From assembly GCF_047948215.1 (NCBI RefSeq), contig NC_134461.1:91470245-91534244 (forward strand): 64,000 bases of DNA, given 5' to 3'. Each line of letters opens with the position of its first letter. The stretch's first letter is position 1. The stretch is from Lycorma delicatula (Eukaryota > Arthropoda > Insecta > Hemiptera > Fulgoridae). The position numbers and the translations under genes were made by a program. Positions 11,308 through 24,164 of this stretch are shown here, piece after piece. The notes under the pieces were generated by a model. It was given only the letters and a program-made list of their open reading frames with translations, was not told the DNA's origin and did no database searches.

Positions 11308-11335
11308 CAATAGCAAGCATTGCCGAGTCTGCTAG

Positions 11336-12515
11336 TAAATAATAAAAATGGATTAAAAATAACAGTAATAATACTAAACTAGAAATAAATAATATCCGAA
11401 AAATATTACAGAACGTAATACTAATATAGTTTAAAGAGTAAAGTAATAAATAAACAATAATTTAAACGATTACAATAGTTTAAATATTTTATGAATTAAA
11501 CATTGTATTAATATTTCATAAAAAAAAAAATTGTTAGTATGTTTTAGTTTTATTCTTTGAACATTATAAAAATATTCATCTTGGAATATTTCTTCTACTT
11601 TTTCGTTTCACCCGACCTGTAGAGTAGAATTATTTGATTCAAAACGTGAATATACTGGAAAAAGTTTCCTGTCGATCGGCCCATGTGGAAAAGGCCCCTA
11701 AGCCCCTATGCCTTGAATAACGTACTAAACGTCAACTGCCTAGTAAAATGGCCCACTTTATATCGATGTAAACGTGTCGTAGTCCCATTTTTTGCTTGTA
11801 ACATGTTAAACATTAAGTTTATCGAAAAATGTTACAAAAAAATCATAAATAACGTTAGAATGATCTGTTACATCAAAAACAAAAAAAGACTTGTTTTTAT
11901 CTTAATTAAATTTTTGGAGAATTTAAAAAGATAAAGAAATCGAAGTTTAACACTCAAATGTAGCAATTTGTTTTTTAATTTACCATAGGTTATTCATTTA
12001 GGTATCATTTATCGCGATGACATTTTGATATTTTACATTACCTATCGTAGATCAAAAGTTGTAGGTATGTATTTATCGTGCGTGCGTGTAAAAACGGTGT
12101 ATCGGTTACCTCAAATCTCTCTCCCCATAGGCAGTATATACAGTGTTACTGTTTACAACTCATTTATTTTTGATCTGATCGGAATGCGTCCGTAAACATT
12201 TTTGTGTAAAACTTTCCGCTCTACATTTTTAACAAGAGTGATTTATTCTGTGAAATTAAAATTAAACAACCTGTAGCCAAATAGTGAAAAAAATATGGTT
12301 CATAAATTTTATTTTGTTTATAATCAGATGTTGGAATGGTAGTTAGGCTGTTCGATCTTACTTTCGTTTCTTTCTCTGAGAATTGAATCTTACATTTGGT
12401 TTTGGCTTAAATAATTGTAGTGTTTCTTATATTTAATTTTTTTTTATTGGACTGATAAATTAATTCATCATAGAAGATTAAAAAGAAGCTTATACGTTGG
12501 AATGTGAAAATGGGC
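11336..12515. other. AT-rich DNA, no gene seen
   Basis: No recognised repeat. The 83-codon frame at 11683-11934 has no identifiable features. Confidence 0.5.
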
Positions 12516-12615
12516 ATTTTTAGCGTATGAAAAATTCCATGCCTGACCGGAATTGGAACCCGGGACCTCCGGATGAAAGTCCGAGACGCTACTATTCCGC
12601 CACGGAGATCCGCTT
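12516..12615 (-). mobile_element. SINE-A fragment (head and box B part)
   Basis: On - it reads gagatctccgtggcgg..., a diverged box A, box B (gggttccaattcc) and the linker to aaaaatgcc. The tail module is missing, so it is an old copy or a fragment. Confidence 0.7.
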
Positions 12616-13780
12616 TCTTCATTTTCTTCTTTATGTATTTTTTTTTATTTTTTGTTTAATATTTTCTCGGTATATGTTAAAGACGATTGTTTTACCATTG
12701 AAATGACCTAGTTTTAGAGCTAGTAAGTTTTTTGTGAACAATTTTTGGGTTTTGACTTATTTTTGAAGTTATCTAATTAAATAGTCTCTTCAATAATTTT
12801 TTTAAATTTTAATACAATGTTTTTCTAAACTATCATTATAATGCTAAAAATTCTATATCATTCTTGTTTTTATAATATTGTAAATTTCAATCCAGTTATA
12901 TTAATGTCTTCTTAAAAAAATATGTCATTATTTAGGTTTTTTAAACACAAATATAAATATACCATAAAGACAAATATGTTCTGATATATATATGCTTTCA
13001 CGGTACATTCAAAATATAACCATTGTGTGACACTGATAAATTGTTTAACGTAGAAAACACAATTTTAATTACAGCTATAAATCAAAATATAATCGGAATC
13101 AACTAATCGATACTGTTTTCATTTTATTTTTATCTGACTTCGAAAAAAAGAGTCTTATATTTTAACAGTTGCATCGATTTTAATTGTTCTGTTTTTATTT
13201 TATAGAGGAAATATACTTACTGGTTTCTTTCTAAGTCTGTTCCAATTAATTAAGTTATAGATATTTCAAACAAAAATTAAATGGCTTATAGAAATAATAA
13301 AACGATATTTCTTTTATTTTTTATTTTATATTTTGGTTGTTGCTCAGTATTGGATTTCAACTGGGAATATTTAAATATTTTATTTACATAAATATATGTC
13401 GATGTCATTCTTATATCCAAAGCATTTTTGCTGAAAATTGAAAAAAGATTATTTGAAAAACTTGAGTAAAATAATAATAGATATATTTACATATTAAAAA
13501 AGACTTGATAACATTATCTTTTTACGTCGTTTCTTTACAATTTACTTTTTCTTCTATTTTTTTTCCGAGACGCATATGTTTAACAATTTGTATCTTTTAC
13601 CAACAAATTTTTTTTAATCGAACGCAACAAAGTTCTCTTTTAACGCAATTTGGTATTTGGGAATTTAGTCTTTTTTTTTACACAATTACAGCTATTTCGT
13701 TATCCGATTTTTAAGAAACATTTCGGGATGACAATTTTTTATATAATTTTCCGTTTCAAAAAGGTAGCTTTTAAAGCTGT
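12616..13780. other. AT-rich DNA, no gene seen
   Basis: Very AT-rich. A 69-codon hydrophobic frame at 13505-13714 is most likely compositional noise. Confidence 0.5.
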
Positions 13781-13939
13781 TTTTTTTTTTTAACCTCCGG
13801 AACCACTGTTAGGTATTGTTTCACAGAATGAGATGAATGATTTAAAGGTGGGTGAAAATTCCATGCCTGACCGGGGATTCAAACCCGGGACTTCCGGATG
13901 AAAGGCCGAGACGCTACCACTCGCGCCACGGAGGCCGGA
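13781..13939 (-). mobile_element. SINE-A copy, full length
   Basis: On - it has the head ccggcctccgtggcgcgag, intact box A, box B gggtttgaatccc, and the tail cagtggttccggaggttaaa followed by a poly-A (T run at the left on +). Confidence 0.88.
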
Positions 13940-14483
13940 GGAGCGTAAAAGAACTTATTAGCTTCTCACCCAGTCACCAATTAGAAAGTGTCCTTTGTAC
14001 TATTGTTCTGTAAAATATTTACTTCGTTGCATTCTTATTGTTGCACTTACTGTAATGAAACAGATTTTTAATTACAAAAAAAAGAAGAAGAAAACACATG
14101 GATGTAGTGGAAACAGTATTCAACAGTCATCAGCGAGTGATTTCTTATGTTCATTACCGCTGGATATGGTTTTATGAAATTTCTTATACATAAGATAATT
14201 TTTAGCATCTGATGAATATTCTAAAATCAATTACAATTTGAAATTCAATTATATATTTAATTGTAATATTAATTTGATTAATTAACTTTCGTTGTAGAAA
14301 TCAATTCTTTCAATTTTGTACAAAGGTGTACTCTTTGTTCTAGCCGTACAGAAGGATCCATATTTCAAATAAAAATATACTATTAATTTTTTAAATACAA
14401 ACTTTTTATTTTACTTTATTTTGTTAATTTGTACGTTGCAATCTGTTGCAAACTAATGAAGAATAAACAATTTCCCTAACGAT
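13940..14483. other. AT-rich DNA, no gene seen
   Basis: No coding or repeat signal recognised. Confidence 0.5.
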
Positions 14484-14745
14484 AAATGAGATAAGGATGT
14501 GCGTAACGTGTAATGAGGTGTACTCTTATACAGACTCAGGCTGACCATTCCTGAGTCGGATGATTAATTGAACCCCAACCACCAAAGTTCACCTGTATCC
14601 ACTGTTTAATATTCCAACCCATATAAAAGCAATTAATTTTTATTATGATTTGAAACTCAGAATTTTTTACTTTCTAAAATCATGGTTGTTTGTTAAACAA
14701 CCATGTGACAACGAGTTAACCGCTATACCTAGACTAGGTGGGCAA
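14484..14745 (-). mobile_element. SINE-B, diverged subfamily copy
   Basis: On - it shows a SINE-B-type head (cctagtctaggtatagcggt), a diverged middle, and gttggggttcaattaatcat. It has the same unusual words as 39603-39830 (ggggttcaattaat, actcaggctgaccatt on +), so those two copies form a subfamily. The usual tail module is not recognisable. Confidence 0.65.
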
Positions 14746-16654
14746 AATATGAACTTATAAATAAAAAAATATGTACAAAAATTAAACCAGGAAAGGGGAA
14801 AAATGTCTTTTCCGTTGTTATTAATGTTTAGAATTTTTAAAATAAACTCAAAATTACCGGTTTGAAAGTTTTTGGTTAAAGTTTTGGCGCCTATTTAAAA
14901 AAGTCGGGATTTAGAGAAAATTGTAAAAATATGACTTTTTCTTAATGGAACTTTTTCTAAGTCTATTTTGTTGTTCATTTAAAAGTTTTTTTTTTTGTTT
15001 TTTTATTAATTTGAATGACTATTCAGAGATGTGTAGTGAAAAATTTAATAAGTCTACATAAACCGTAATGTGAAAATAAAGAAAAGTAATAAAAGTAAAT
15101 GAAAAATATAACCATTTATTAACCACCTGATGCTTGAAAATGATGGATAGAGTAACATTTTTACTGAATAGATTTTTTTGGTTTATAAAGTTTTATAAGT
15201 GTCTACTGTTATTAAATTTCCACCAATTCTGAAATATTTATTAAGTTATAGAGGTAGACAGTTAGTAGTAGACAGGTAGTATATAATAAAATATAAGAAG
15301 ATTAATATTGAATGGTTAACGTATAAATATATAATTTTTTTAAATAATTGAATTTTATTTATCCTTTTTTTCTTGCATATATTTAAATTATCTTTTACAT
15401 TTATTTTTAACAGAATGCCTTTTTTACTTATAAATATAAAAAGATATATTTAGTACCTCTAGAATTTCACGGTTTTTGATATTGAATAAAGAAAAGAGTT
15501 TGTATTTTAATATAAAAGAAAAAAAACATTTATAATTAAAAGTAAATAAAACTGGCAGATTTATTTATAAATATTTAAACCAGTTACGTATTTTAAAAAA
15601 TAAACTCTAAAAAAGATCCAAAGAATGAAAATTATTACATATAACTTATAACTTAGATGTTATTCATTCGACTACCGTAATTATTGATTAAATAATCTGT
15701 ATAGAAAACTTTAAGACAGTCCGGTATATCTTGCAGGTATTGTCCAGTAAATGATTGACCCGATTATAAACATGGTGTACTCATTTTTAAAGTACAGAAA
15801 ATAAACGAACGTAATTTTAGCAACTCTAAATAGAAGCATAAATCCAACAGAATACAATAATTTCGATTATGACTAACTAATACTTTAAAAGAAAATTACT
15901 TTAAAATAAAAAAAAAACATTTCCTTTTTTTTGTTTCAAAGATACGTATGAAATTCCAATAATAAAACTTAAGAAGTTTGGATAAATTAAAAAAAAGGTT
16001 TTATTTTTCCTATTCCAATTTTTTTACCGTTTTCCTTCTTTTACTTCTTCATGAATTAAAGTTAAAGAGAGATGTCATATATGAAAAAGATATTTAACAT
16101 CATTAAATGATATCAAAAATCTGATGTTGGTTATTCTATCAATACCATTACTTTTCTTGTTAACTTGTCACACCCATTTTCCGTTTTGTAAAGTTATTAT
16201 TCCATTATTTCTTGGTCTGTCATGTAGAATTTTCCTTTACATCATTAATGTATTATTACTTTTCTTCATTTTCCCGTCCAAATACGTATTTTACGTACAT
16301 TATTTTTATTATAAAATTTTGATGTTTCTTTCAGCTTAAAGCTTAATTTCTTGAGCTTGAAATATACTCCTAACAACTTATTCTCCATTATATGTCCAAA
16401 CCAATTTTTCTTCACGTAATAATAGATGCAGTTTATATGAGTGCATATAAATTTATAATCTTTAAGTATTACATTATAATATAAATTAAGCTATCTTTCA
16501 TATCATGTAATATTTTTTACAAATAAATTGTTTATATAATTTTATAAACGTAAATTGTGTATGTAATTTGTAATCGACTAAAAATAAAATAATTAAAAAT
16601 ATATATATATATATTTGTTTCAATCAAGGAAAGCCATGCAAGGTTTCAAGCAAC
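14746..16654. other. AT-rich DNA, no gene seen
   Basis: About 1.9 kb without a recognisable gene or repeat. The 71-codon hydrophobic frame at 16124-16339 is judged compositional. Confidence 0.5.
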
Positions 16655-16666
16655 CTAACATGGAGT

Positions 16667-16962
16667 ATGTTTTTTTTTTTTATTTAGCCTCCGAAACCAC
16701 CGTCAGGTATTACTTCAGAGGATGAATGAGAATGATATGTATGAATTTGAATGAAGGAAGTATATTCTTATACAGTCTTAGGTCGACCACTCCTGAGATA
16801 TGTTAATTGAAACCCAACCACTAAAGAACACCGGAATCAACGATCTAGTATTCAAATACGTATAAAAGTAACTGTTTTTATTAGGGTTTGTACCTTAGAA
16901 CTCTCGACTTCGAAATCAGCTGATTTTCGATTACGAATTAACCACTAGACCAGCCCGGTAGG
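16667..16962 (-). mobile_element. SINE-B copy, full length, 12 bp target duplication
   Basis: The most complete - strand SINE-B. It has a tRNA-like head with box A tggtctagtggttaa, the word aatcagctgatttcg, the body with tttgaatactagatcg, and the tail module gtggtttcggaggctaaat plus poly-A. Flanks ctaacatggagt (16655-16666) and ctaacgtggagt (16963-16974) differ at one base. Confidence 0.9.
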
Positions 16963-16974
16963 CTAACGTGGAGT

Positions 16975-19609
16975 GTTACTCCATATTAGTTACACATATC
17001 TGTCTGACGAAGTCGATATTCCTTAAACTACCGTAACTTAGTTAAATATGTAAATAGTCATCATTTCCTTTAATATTATTATCAAACTAATTGGTTTTTA
17101 CATATTTTACAATAATAATACAAATTGATCTTTTATAAACAATGAAATTAATTCTAGTAAATCACATAACTGTCTGAAGTCGATACTGATACAATCAATG
17201 GCAATCGATATTGAAAACGAAATTAAATTTAGTAAGTTCTAGGTTATTTATTTATATGTTTTTAGGTAGATTTCATAAGAAAGCTACCTATTGTAGTGGG
17301 TACCATGAATTGACTTCCGGAAAATTTCGACATATTTTTGCATTTCACAGTCCCCAGACCCCAAAACCACCGTCAGCTCTCAACATTTTATATATATATA
17401 TTCACTTTCTTGTAGATACGATAACTGTCATAATTTTACGCCAATCACTTTCAAATTGTTCCTTAAAGTAAATCGTCCCAAAATCTCGATCGAGTTCATT
17501 AACGGCGAAAATCAGATCATGTTGGTGGGGGGGGGAGGCTTTTTCGAAAAAACAAAATATCGCTATAACTTTCTTAGTAAGTAAAATATCGAATTCATTT
17601 AAAGTTCCTACTATTCTTTAGATAAGGGCCTAAAACATATTTAAGTAAAGGTTTTGATATCACCCTATTTGATATTGGCCCAAGGGGTGGAAAAAATGGG
17701 GGTTTGAAGACAAAAATAAATCATACCTCCCTTATTAGTCACAGTATCGAATCGCTTTAAAGTGATCGTTAGTCCTGTAAACATTACCTAAAACTTTTGT
17801 CTACAACAATGACCAATCCTTACGGGAAGAGTTGATCAAATTTTGATGGAATTGTAAGAAGATGATGCTTGTCGTATGCTAAATATGTGAAATTTTTTCA
17901 CATGCAACTATTGTTGTATTGAGTAAATTTGAAGTTTTTCTTAATTTTAAGGTGGAAATCTTTTTTTCCCCTACTTAGCACCGGTAAAATCTACCTCCGC
18001 CTTCCGGCGTGCCGAAAGGAATTTTTCTGTTTGTGATTTATATAGTAGTGAGAAATGTGAAGTTTTAACTTTGGTAAATATTCCGGCGGTCATAAGAAAG
18101 CTACAGTTAAAATTTCGTAATGATTGCTTCAGTAATTTTCGCGGTTATTGGAAACTACATTGTCTGTTTATATAGTAGTGAAATTTAAGCAAATTTTACT
18201 CTAACTGAGAAAAACTTTTTTTTTGTAGCAGTTTAATTAATCGATGTTTAATTTTAGATATTTAAAAAAAATATATTTTAATTTTTTAATAAACGGCCTA
18301 AAAGAAAATAAATTAACAGAATTCTTCAAATATTCATTCGGCGAATAAAAAATAATATATGTACATAAAAAAGAAACGAAGAAAAAAACAACCTTACTTT
18401 ATTACGTTCGCATGAGAAATTGACCAAATGAATGTTGAGTGAGTGACCGAGTTGGGTAATAGCGTTTAGTAATTGAAATGCAGAATCAGTATTGCCATAT
18501 TACGATGCCGATGAAAACTGAAATTTACCCTTGGGTCGTCGCTAGGTTAGACGAAGAAGAAGCGGACGTTCAGTTGAGGAGACCAATTATATAGGATGTC
18601 GGTGGAATGACCTGCTAGGTGGATATAACTCATGCTGTAATTGACAGTGCTACTTTATGCTGCTCTACTCGCTTGTTGTATGTTATGTTATGTTACGTTT
18701 ATGTTAAGTTGTTTGGGATAGCATAGCTTGCTTACACTACCATTTATTGGCACTATTTCGCTTCCAATTAAAATACATATTTCTTTTTTGTTTATTTCTT
18801 TAAAATATTATGCCATTTAATATATTTTAGACAGCCTTAGGAGAGTGTGGAAAGTAACATAACTACCTATGCTATCAGTATATTGTGGTTATGTTATACA
18901 ATGTTTCGATCATTTGACGTGTGTCTTCAAGCCTTAGGCATATAATACCGCTTCGTTGTAACTACAACTAGACAGTTATATCATTACGTACAAATATACG
19001 TTTACCTTAGTGATGCCTTACATTATGTTTGTTAGTAATATAACAGCAGCGATTACAAGTGATCTGCCGCAAAACATAAGTCACATGAAAAAAAAAACAC
19101 ACAATTTTCAACGTGTCCTTTTTTTATGATACTATTTTTGTTTCTAACACGGGACTTTTTTTCCTAGCACGAGATATTTATTTCCAACATTGCAGAAATG
19201 GAGGAGTCAAGTGGTTTCTCTCTACTTTCCTCACTTTCTATCTTGGTTATATCATCATGTAAAGAAATTGAATTCATGAATTTAAAACTCTACTCATTTC
19301 TAGCTATTTATATAAAGAGGATAATGGCGTAACTGTATTCCCGGAATTTGTGTATATTATACGCATTGCGCATACTCTGAATCATTTACTGCCTGTTTTA
19401 CAAATAAATTATGAAAGTTTCATGACGTCACTTTGTTTACATCAGGGTAGAAATAAGAATAACGAAATAATTTTACAAGTAATATTTTTTTTTTCCAAAA
19501 GCATTCTCTGAATAATAAAAAATATAAATATCAACAACAAAGAAACAACTTTGACTAGCGATAATTTAACGCAATCGTATAAATTATATATTTCCATAGA
19601 TACTTAGAG
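16975..19609. other. Intergenic stretch with possible unclassified repeat at 17270-18200
   Basis: The part around 17270-18200 is less AT-rich and has a phrase occurring twice (tttatatagtagtga at about 18039 and 18165). It reads like a dispersed non-coding repeat but has no second copy in the window. The 86-codon ORF at 17211-17471 is not protein-like. A cluster of tatgttatgttacgtt words lies near 18678. No gene seen. Confidence 0.35.
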
Positions 19610-20713
19610 CAGCGATTCTGTACGACCCCCGAAAAGCAAAACAAAATATGTGACCCCATAACGCCGACCCAATGAAATTTTTTTAAAACTGTTTTTCTGC
19701 GGCTGTTTACTAAATTATGCGATGAAATGGGCTAAAAGAAAAAATTTCTTCTTTTCATATAGAAGTCAGATGGCTATAGCGGGGAAAACTGTTAACCCGG
19801 TTATTGGAATTGCGAGACGGATTAATAATATTTTTCCGGGATAAAGAAACACCATTCTCAATGTTTTTTACAGAATAATGAATATATGTTGCTGTTAACT
19901 TAATTATCGGATGTATTTTTACATTTAAACGACTTCAGTGTGAATTTACAAGCACGTGATAAAAACGTTTTATTAATGACAAAGTTCATGCTTTCATTAA
20001 AAAGCTTGATATCTGGATTCGCCATCAAAGCAAACTTTTGATATGTTTCCAGTCACTCCATTAGAAAAATTTAGATGAAGAAGACGCTGTTATTTACATC
20101 AGTTTGGATAGCATAAAGATGCATTTGCGTGAGCTAAAAATTCAGTTGATAGAGTATCTCCCTGAAAGAAAAAAATGATTTCTCGAAAAGATGGGTACTG
20201 AATCAATTTAATGAAAACGTTGTTGCAGGTGCAAAGTTACCAATTGAGCTTCACGATCAGCTCATCGAAATATTTGTCGATAAAACGTTAAGAATACAAT
20301 TCACATCTGAAGATATAGTTATGTCTTGGCTTTCTCGTCGAAGTGATTATGGAAATTTAGTCGTAGAAGTATTGAAAATATTAATTCCTTTCGCCACGTC
20401 TTACTTCTGTGAAAAATGTTTATTGTTTATGGTTGCGCTAAAATCTAAATATAGGAATCGTCTTTTATCGCTTGAAAACAATTTGCTTTTGTGTATTTCT
20501 AATACATATCCGCGTATGAAGAAACATTTAAATGAAAAACAAATGCAACCATCTCGTTAATTTATTTCTTTTATATGTGTACTTATAAATGAATGTAAAC
20601 TGTTTAAAATAAATGATTTTTTTCTCAAAAAATTATTTCATTATTGTTTACGTGTAAAGTTGTAGGCTAACTTCACGATGCCCTCACCACGAATTCCAGG
20701 TTGAGAAACGCTG
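19610..20713 (+). mobile_element. hAT (Buster-type) DNA transposon relic
   Basis: Putative inverted ends: cagcgattctgtacgac at 19610 and, at the right, aggttgagaaacgctg (20698-20713), which reads cagcgtttctcaacct in reverse. That is the Buster-type hAT end pattern. The 1.1 kb between them ends in a decayed transposase C-terminus. I see no matching 8 bp target duplication, so the exact ends are uncertain. Confidence 0.6.
19928..20560 (+). pseudogene. hAT/ZBED5-like transposase C-terminal half
   Basis: Coding similarity to the C-terminal half of Buster hAT transposases and their ZBED5/SCAND3-like relatives. Frame pieces in order: DFSVNLQARDKN, then KVHAFIKKLDIWIRHQSK, LDSIKMHLRELKIQLIEYLPE, then after a one-base slip in an A run RWVLNQFNENVV, LPIELHDQLIEIFVDKTLR, WLSRRSDYGNLVVEVLKIL, IPFATSYFCEK and KSKYRNRL, ending in NEKQMQPSR and a stop. 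The last block is the dimerisation region (family pattern LPFATTYLCExGFS..KxKYRNRL). The N-terminal BED finger and most of the catalytic core are missing. One TAG and at least two frameshifts make it dead. Confidence 0.75.
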
Positions 20714-21366
20714 ATGAAAAATACTTTAAAAAAGCAAATAATATACTGTTTTTGATCCTAAAGTAATGTTTTTGCACTTCTTCCGCTTACTTGAGAATAA
20801 AATTTATGATTAAATTTCTCCTATCTTCTTTAGAGTCTTTATTACTTACAAAATCAAATATTTCAAAGATGTATTTTATATTCAAGTCAACTTTCTTATA
20901 ACGATATTATTAAAAGGTCGAACGTTAAATTTCTATTGGAAGCGGGATTAACTCTCATAAATTATTTTATTGGTATTTGTCGTAATCATAGCAACAAGCA
21001 ACCACCACCAAATTCCATAAGTGCAACCTTGTCAAGTAAATAACAATTACTCGTGATCTTTCATCACATTATTCATTGGAAAAATATTATTGGCCTTTGA
21101 GATAGCAATTTTAGAATAAATGAATTGCTTTTGTTACTCCGGTAATTATACTTTAATCTATTTGAAACTTTCCCCAGGAAGGGTTTCTAAGTTCAATTTA
21201 AGATAAGTTTTTAAAAAGCGACATTACAGTCTATTGTGGAAGATAGCATAAACTTTAATTAAAAAGAAGGTATTTATTTATACATCCAAAAATTTATAAT
21301 ATGTATTGTAAATAGTTTTCATTAACAGTAGTTTTTTATTTTATTAAACCAAAATTATTTTTGGCA
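20714..21366. other. AT-rich DNA, no gene seen
   Basis: No coding or repeat signal recognised. Confidence 0.5.
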
Positions 21367-21869
21367 CTTGTTTATTATCGCACCGCCACTTTTTTTCACT
21401 TTTTTTGATGAAACTTCTTTGTCAAAAAACAGCATAGTAAACGTATTATTAAAATGTATTAAAAAAAAATATGTCTTTAGCAAGCGAAGCGAGTGTAGGT
21501 TGTTTGTTTAGATTATGTTCACTCCGTGTACTGACGAATCATATGTATACCAACATAACCTAACCAAACGTAACCTATGCTTGCTTCGCTCGATAACCTC
21601 ATCTAATTAACGTTAAACATGCATTATACGCTATTTAACGTTAATTAGACGAAGTTAGCGAGCGTAGATTACGTATAGTCAGGTTATGTTGATATACGAT
21701 TCTCAGTATACGGAATCAACATAATCTAAAATGTTTTGTAATTTTTATTTTTCATTAGAAAATGTAATTTTTCCACTTTAAATAAACGTTATTATTTATT
21801 TTCTCATAAAATCTAAACTAGATGCGTCAAAAAAGTGAAACTAGTGGCGGTGCAATAACAAACAAATAT
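21367..21869. mobile_element. Palindromic MITE, about 500 bp
   Basis: Outer inverted ends: ttgtttattatcgcaccgcc at the left, and ggcggtgcaataacaaacaa at the right, which is its near-complement. A TTTTTTCACTTTTTT-type run follows inside each end. The inner part is a second inverted repeat with arms of about 110 bp (about 21500-21620 and 21630-21735) meeting near the word atgcattatacg. No ORF. The superfamily cannot be told from these ends, and the target duplication is unclear. Confidence 0.75.
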
Positions 21870-22291
21870 CTTATTTTTTTATTATTGTAAATTTTCTTTT
21901 AAATTCTTCTTAAATTATCTTTTGTCTTACAGATTTCCTTGTATGTAGGCTATTCTGATGATGATTACTGAAGAATTTAAAAATTAAATATAATTTTCAA
22001 TATAAAATAAAACGTATGTGTGTTAGCTGTACGAAACACGTTTTGTAGAAAATGGAGGTTCTCATGAATCAAGGAGAAGTGGGAATACATATTATTAAAA
22101 TAAAGTTAAAATCTAAAATAATGAATTTACTGATTGTGTATTGCAATATGATTATACACAATAATATTCACAATATATAAATATTTATTAATATTATATA
22201 ATAAAAAAATGTTTTTTCCTACGGATACATTTTCTATAATTTAAATAGTTGGAATACTGACGTGTTTATATGTTGTCCAGACAATGTGTGC

Positions 22292-22361
<70 letters not shown>

Positions 22362-24042
22362 ATCTGTTTGTGTGGGTATCTAGCGTCCAGTGAAATAGTT
22401 TGTAGTCCACTTGGATAATTTCTCCCAGCACGTAATTCTAGGGATGAGCAAGTCACCTTTAAGGGAGCCTCAGACAGTTCTCAGGTGGCTCTTTAATATT
22501 TAGTAGAAAAATTGTTACAGCATATATTTTAGCAATCTATCACAAAGTTATTCAGTAATGTGCTGCTTGAATTTTGATTAATGATCTCCTGAAGAATGGA
22601 GAGCCGGACGGATTGAAAAATATTATATATCCGTAAAAATAACGATCTTAAGATGGTACGTTTGTCTTGTTATTTGTGTTAGGGATAGATAATTTTTTCC
22701 TCACTATCTATTATTCCTTTCTCTTAATTGTAATTTTTTCAATCCTGGTTAGCATTCTATTATCTAGGGATCAATTGTTCAATCTTCTACCTCATTGTTA
22801 TAAAAGAAAAAGAAGCCAAAGGTGTTTATAAAGTAAAATTTGACTTCCTAACAAATACATAACTCAAAAAAAAATCCTTGTTAAAATAAAGATTAATTAA
22901 ATAATAAAATTTGAAAATAAATGTCGAAGTTTTATATTTCTGTACAAAAAGCAGCAAGTGTATATTACATTAATAAATACAAATATAAATAGACATGAAA
23001 AATTTGTTATAAAACTATTATAAATAAAAGGAAAAAAAGGCACGCTACATTTTTTCATAGTAAAGTATTCTAAGGATCAATAATTTTAAATAAACCAAGT
23101 TGAAAGCAGAATGTTACCTTAAAACCATTTTACTCTGACTGTTATAAGCTATAATTTTTATCTTAACATCTTTTGACTTGGATTATCTAAAACAGTGCAA
23201 CTTACATGTGCATTATTAAAAAAAATTCATACTTTAAAACTTGTGTCTGAATATAAATTAATATAATTACTTTTGATATTATAACGGAAGAACGCACTAA
23301 TAGTTTGCCTTTATATCGTTAGATTGAATATAATAATTAAATAATTATTTTAACCCTTTGGTTGCTTGTTACCTTCATGCCTCATTTCTCTTTTTTTTAG
23401 AAGTTCCACTTATCAAACACGCGTGCTAACGCCCGCAGCAGCCATATATATTAAATATCTTTAATTCATCCAATTCATAAACGGCTCTCATTATATAACC
23501 TACACAAAGAAAATTTCAAAGAAAAAATACTGATATTGTTAAAAAAAAAGTTATATTTAATTAAACTATTAATAACGTAATTACAATAAGGAAAATTCTG
23601 AAATTCCATTAAAATTACTTTAAAAAAAATTTTACGGGTACATATTTTTTTATATATATATTATCCAAACAAAAGTAATTTATTCTGTTTATATTTTATT
23701 TGTACGTAAAGCTTTAGGACGTCCAATTTAGTGTACATTGTTAGATTGTCTGAACGTTGTCTCTGCTTAGTTTCCATACAAACCAACACGGAATATTACT
23801 ATCGCTGAGGTTAAAAAAACATATCCATTAAATTTTGGGTGAGAAAAACATAAATATTTTTTCCCTCTTATTCTAGAAAATTTTAGTTTTAAAATCTATT
23901 GATCCACTCAAATTTTAAAAGTGCTTATAATTTTAGTATTTTTGACATATTTATTATTTAATTTTATGTATTGACAATCACATACCTAAAAAATATAATT
24001 AAATTTGAGATAAAATAAAAATTATTTTAGTTTCTTGACATT
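21870..24042. other. AT-rich DNA; (TA)n(TG)n at 22291-22359; no gene
   Basis: About 2.2 kb with one TA/TG microsatellite. The - strand ORF at 22241-22456 is driven by that microsatellite. No recognised element. Confidence 0.55.
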
Positions 24043-24164
24043 TCGTGCGGAACTGCCGGGTTTGAATCCATCCCGGGCAGGCATGGCATGTAATATTATG
24101 CTACCAATTTCCATTGGGCTAATGATGATTGCTATTGATGCCTATTCTTACGTAACAAAAAAAA
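24043..24164 (+). mobile_element. SINE-A' copy (alternative tail)
   Basis: Has a box-B-like word gggtttgaatcc and the SINE-A linker ggcaggcatggcat. It then has a different tail, ccattgggctaatgatgatt, ending in a poly-A that abuts the R650 copy. The same tail type occurs at 60390-60420. The head is truncated. Confidence 0.55.

Larger units (their letters stand above)
10463..11335 (+). mobile_element. Helitron-like non-autonomous element
   Basis: The right end has a short stem-forming stretch (agcaatagcaagcattgcc) followed by gctag|t, the CTAG|T end typical of Helitrons. Inside there are two and a partial third ~115 bp tandem units starting at about 10602, 10716 and 10834 (gagatattt...tttatttatgg). 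These are followed by (TA)n(TG)n, the block caccgatttacgcgcg, and a ~150 bp purine-only-like stretch of gggaaaa words. A related copy lies in reverse at 57113-57500. The left end is not defined. Confidence 0.5.

Noticed and set aside
17211..17471. 86-codon ORF
   Set aside because: No motif, contains a TATA microsatellite, and appears to lie in a dispersed non-coding repeat.
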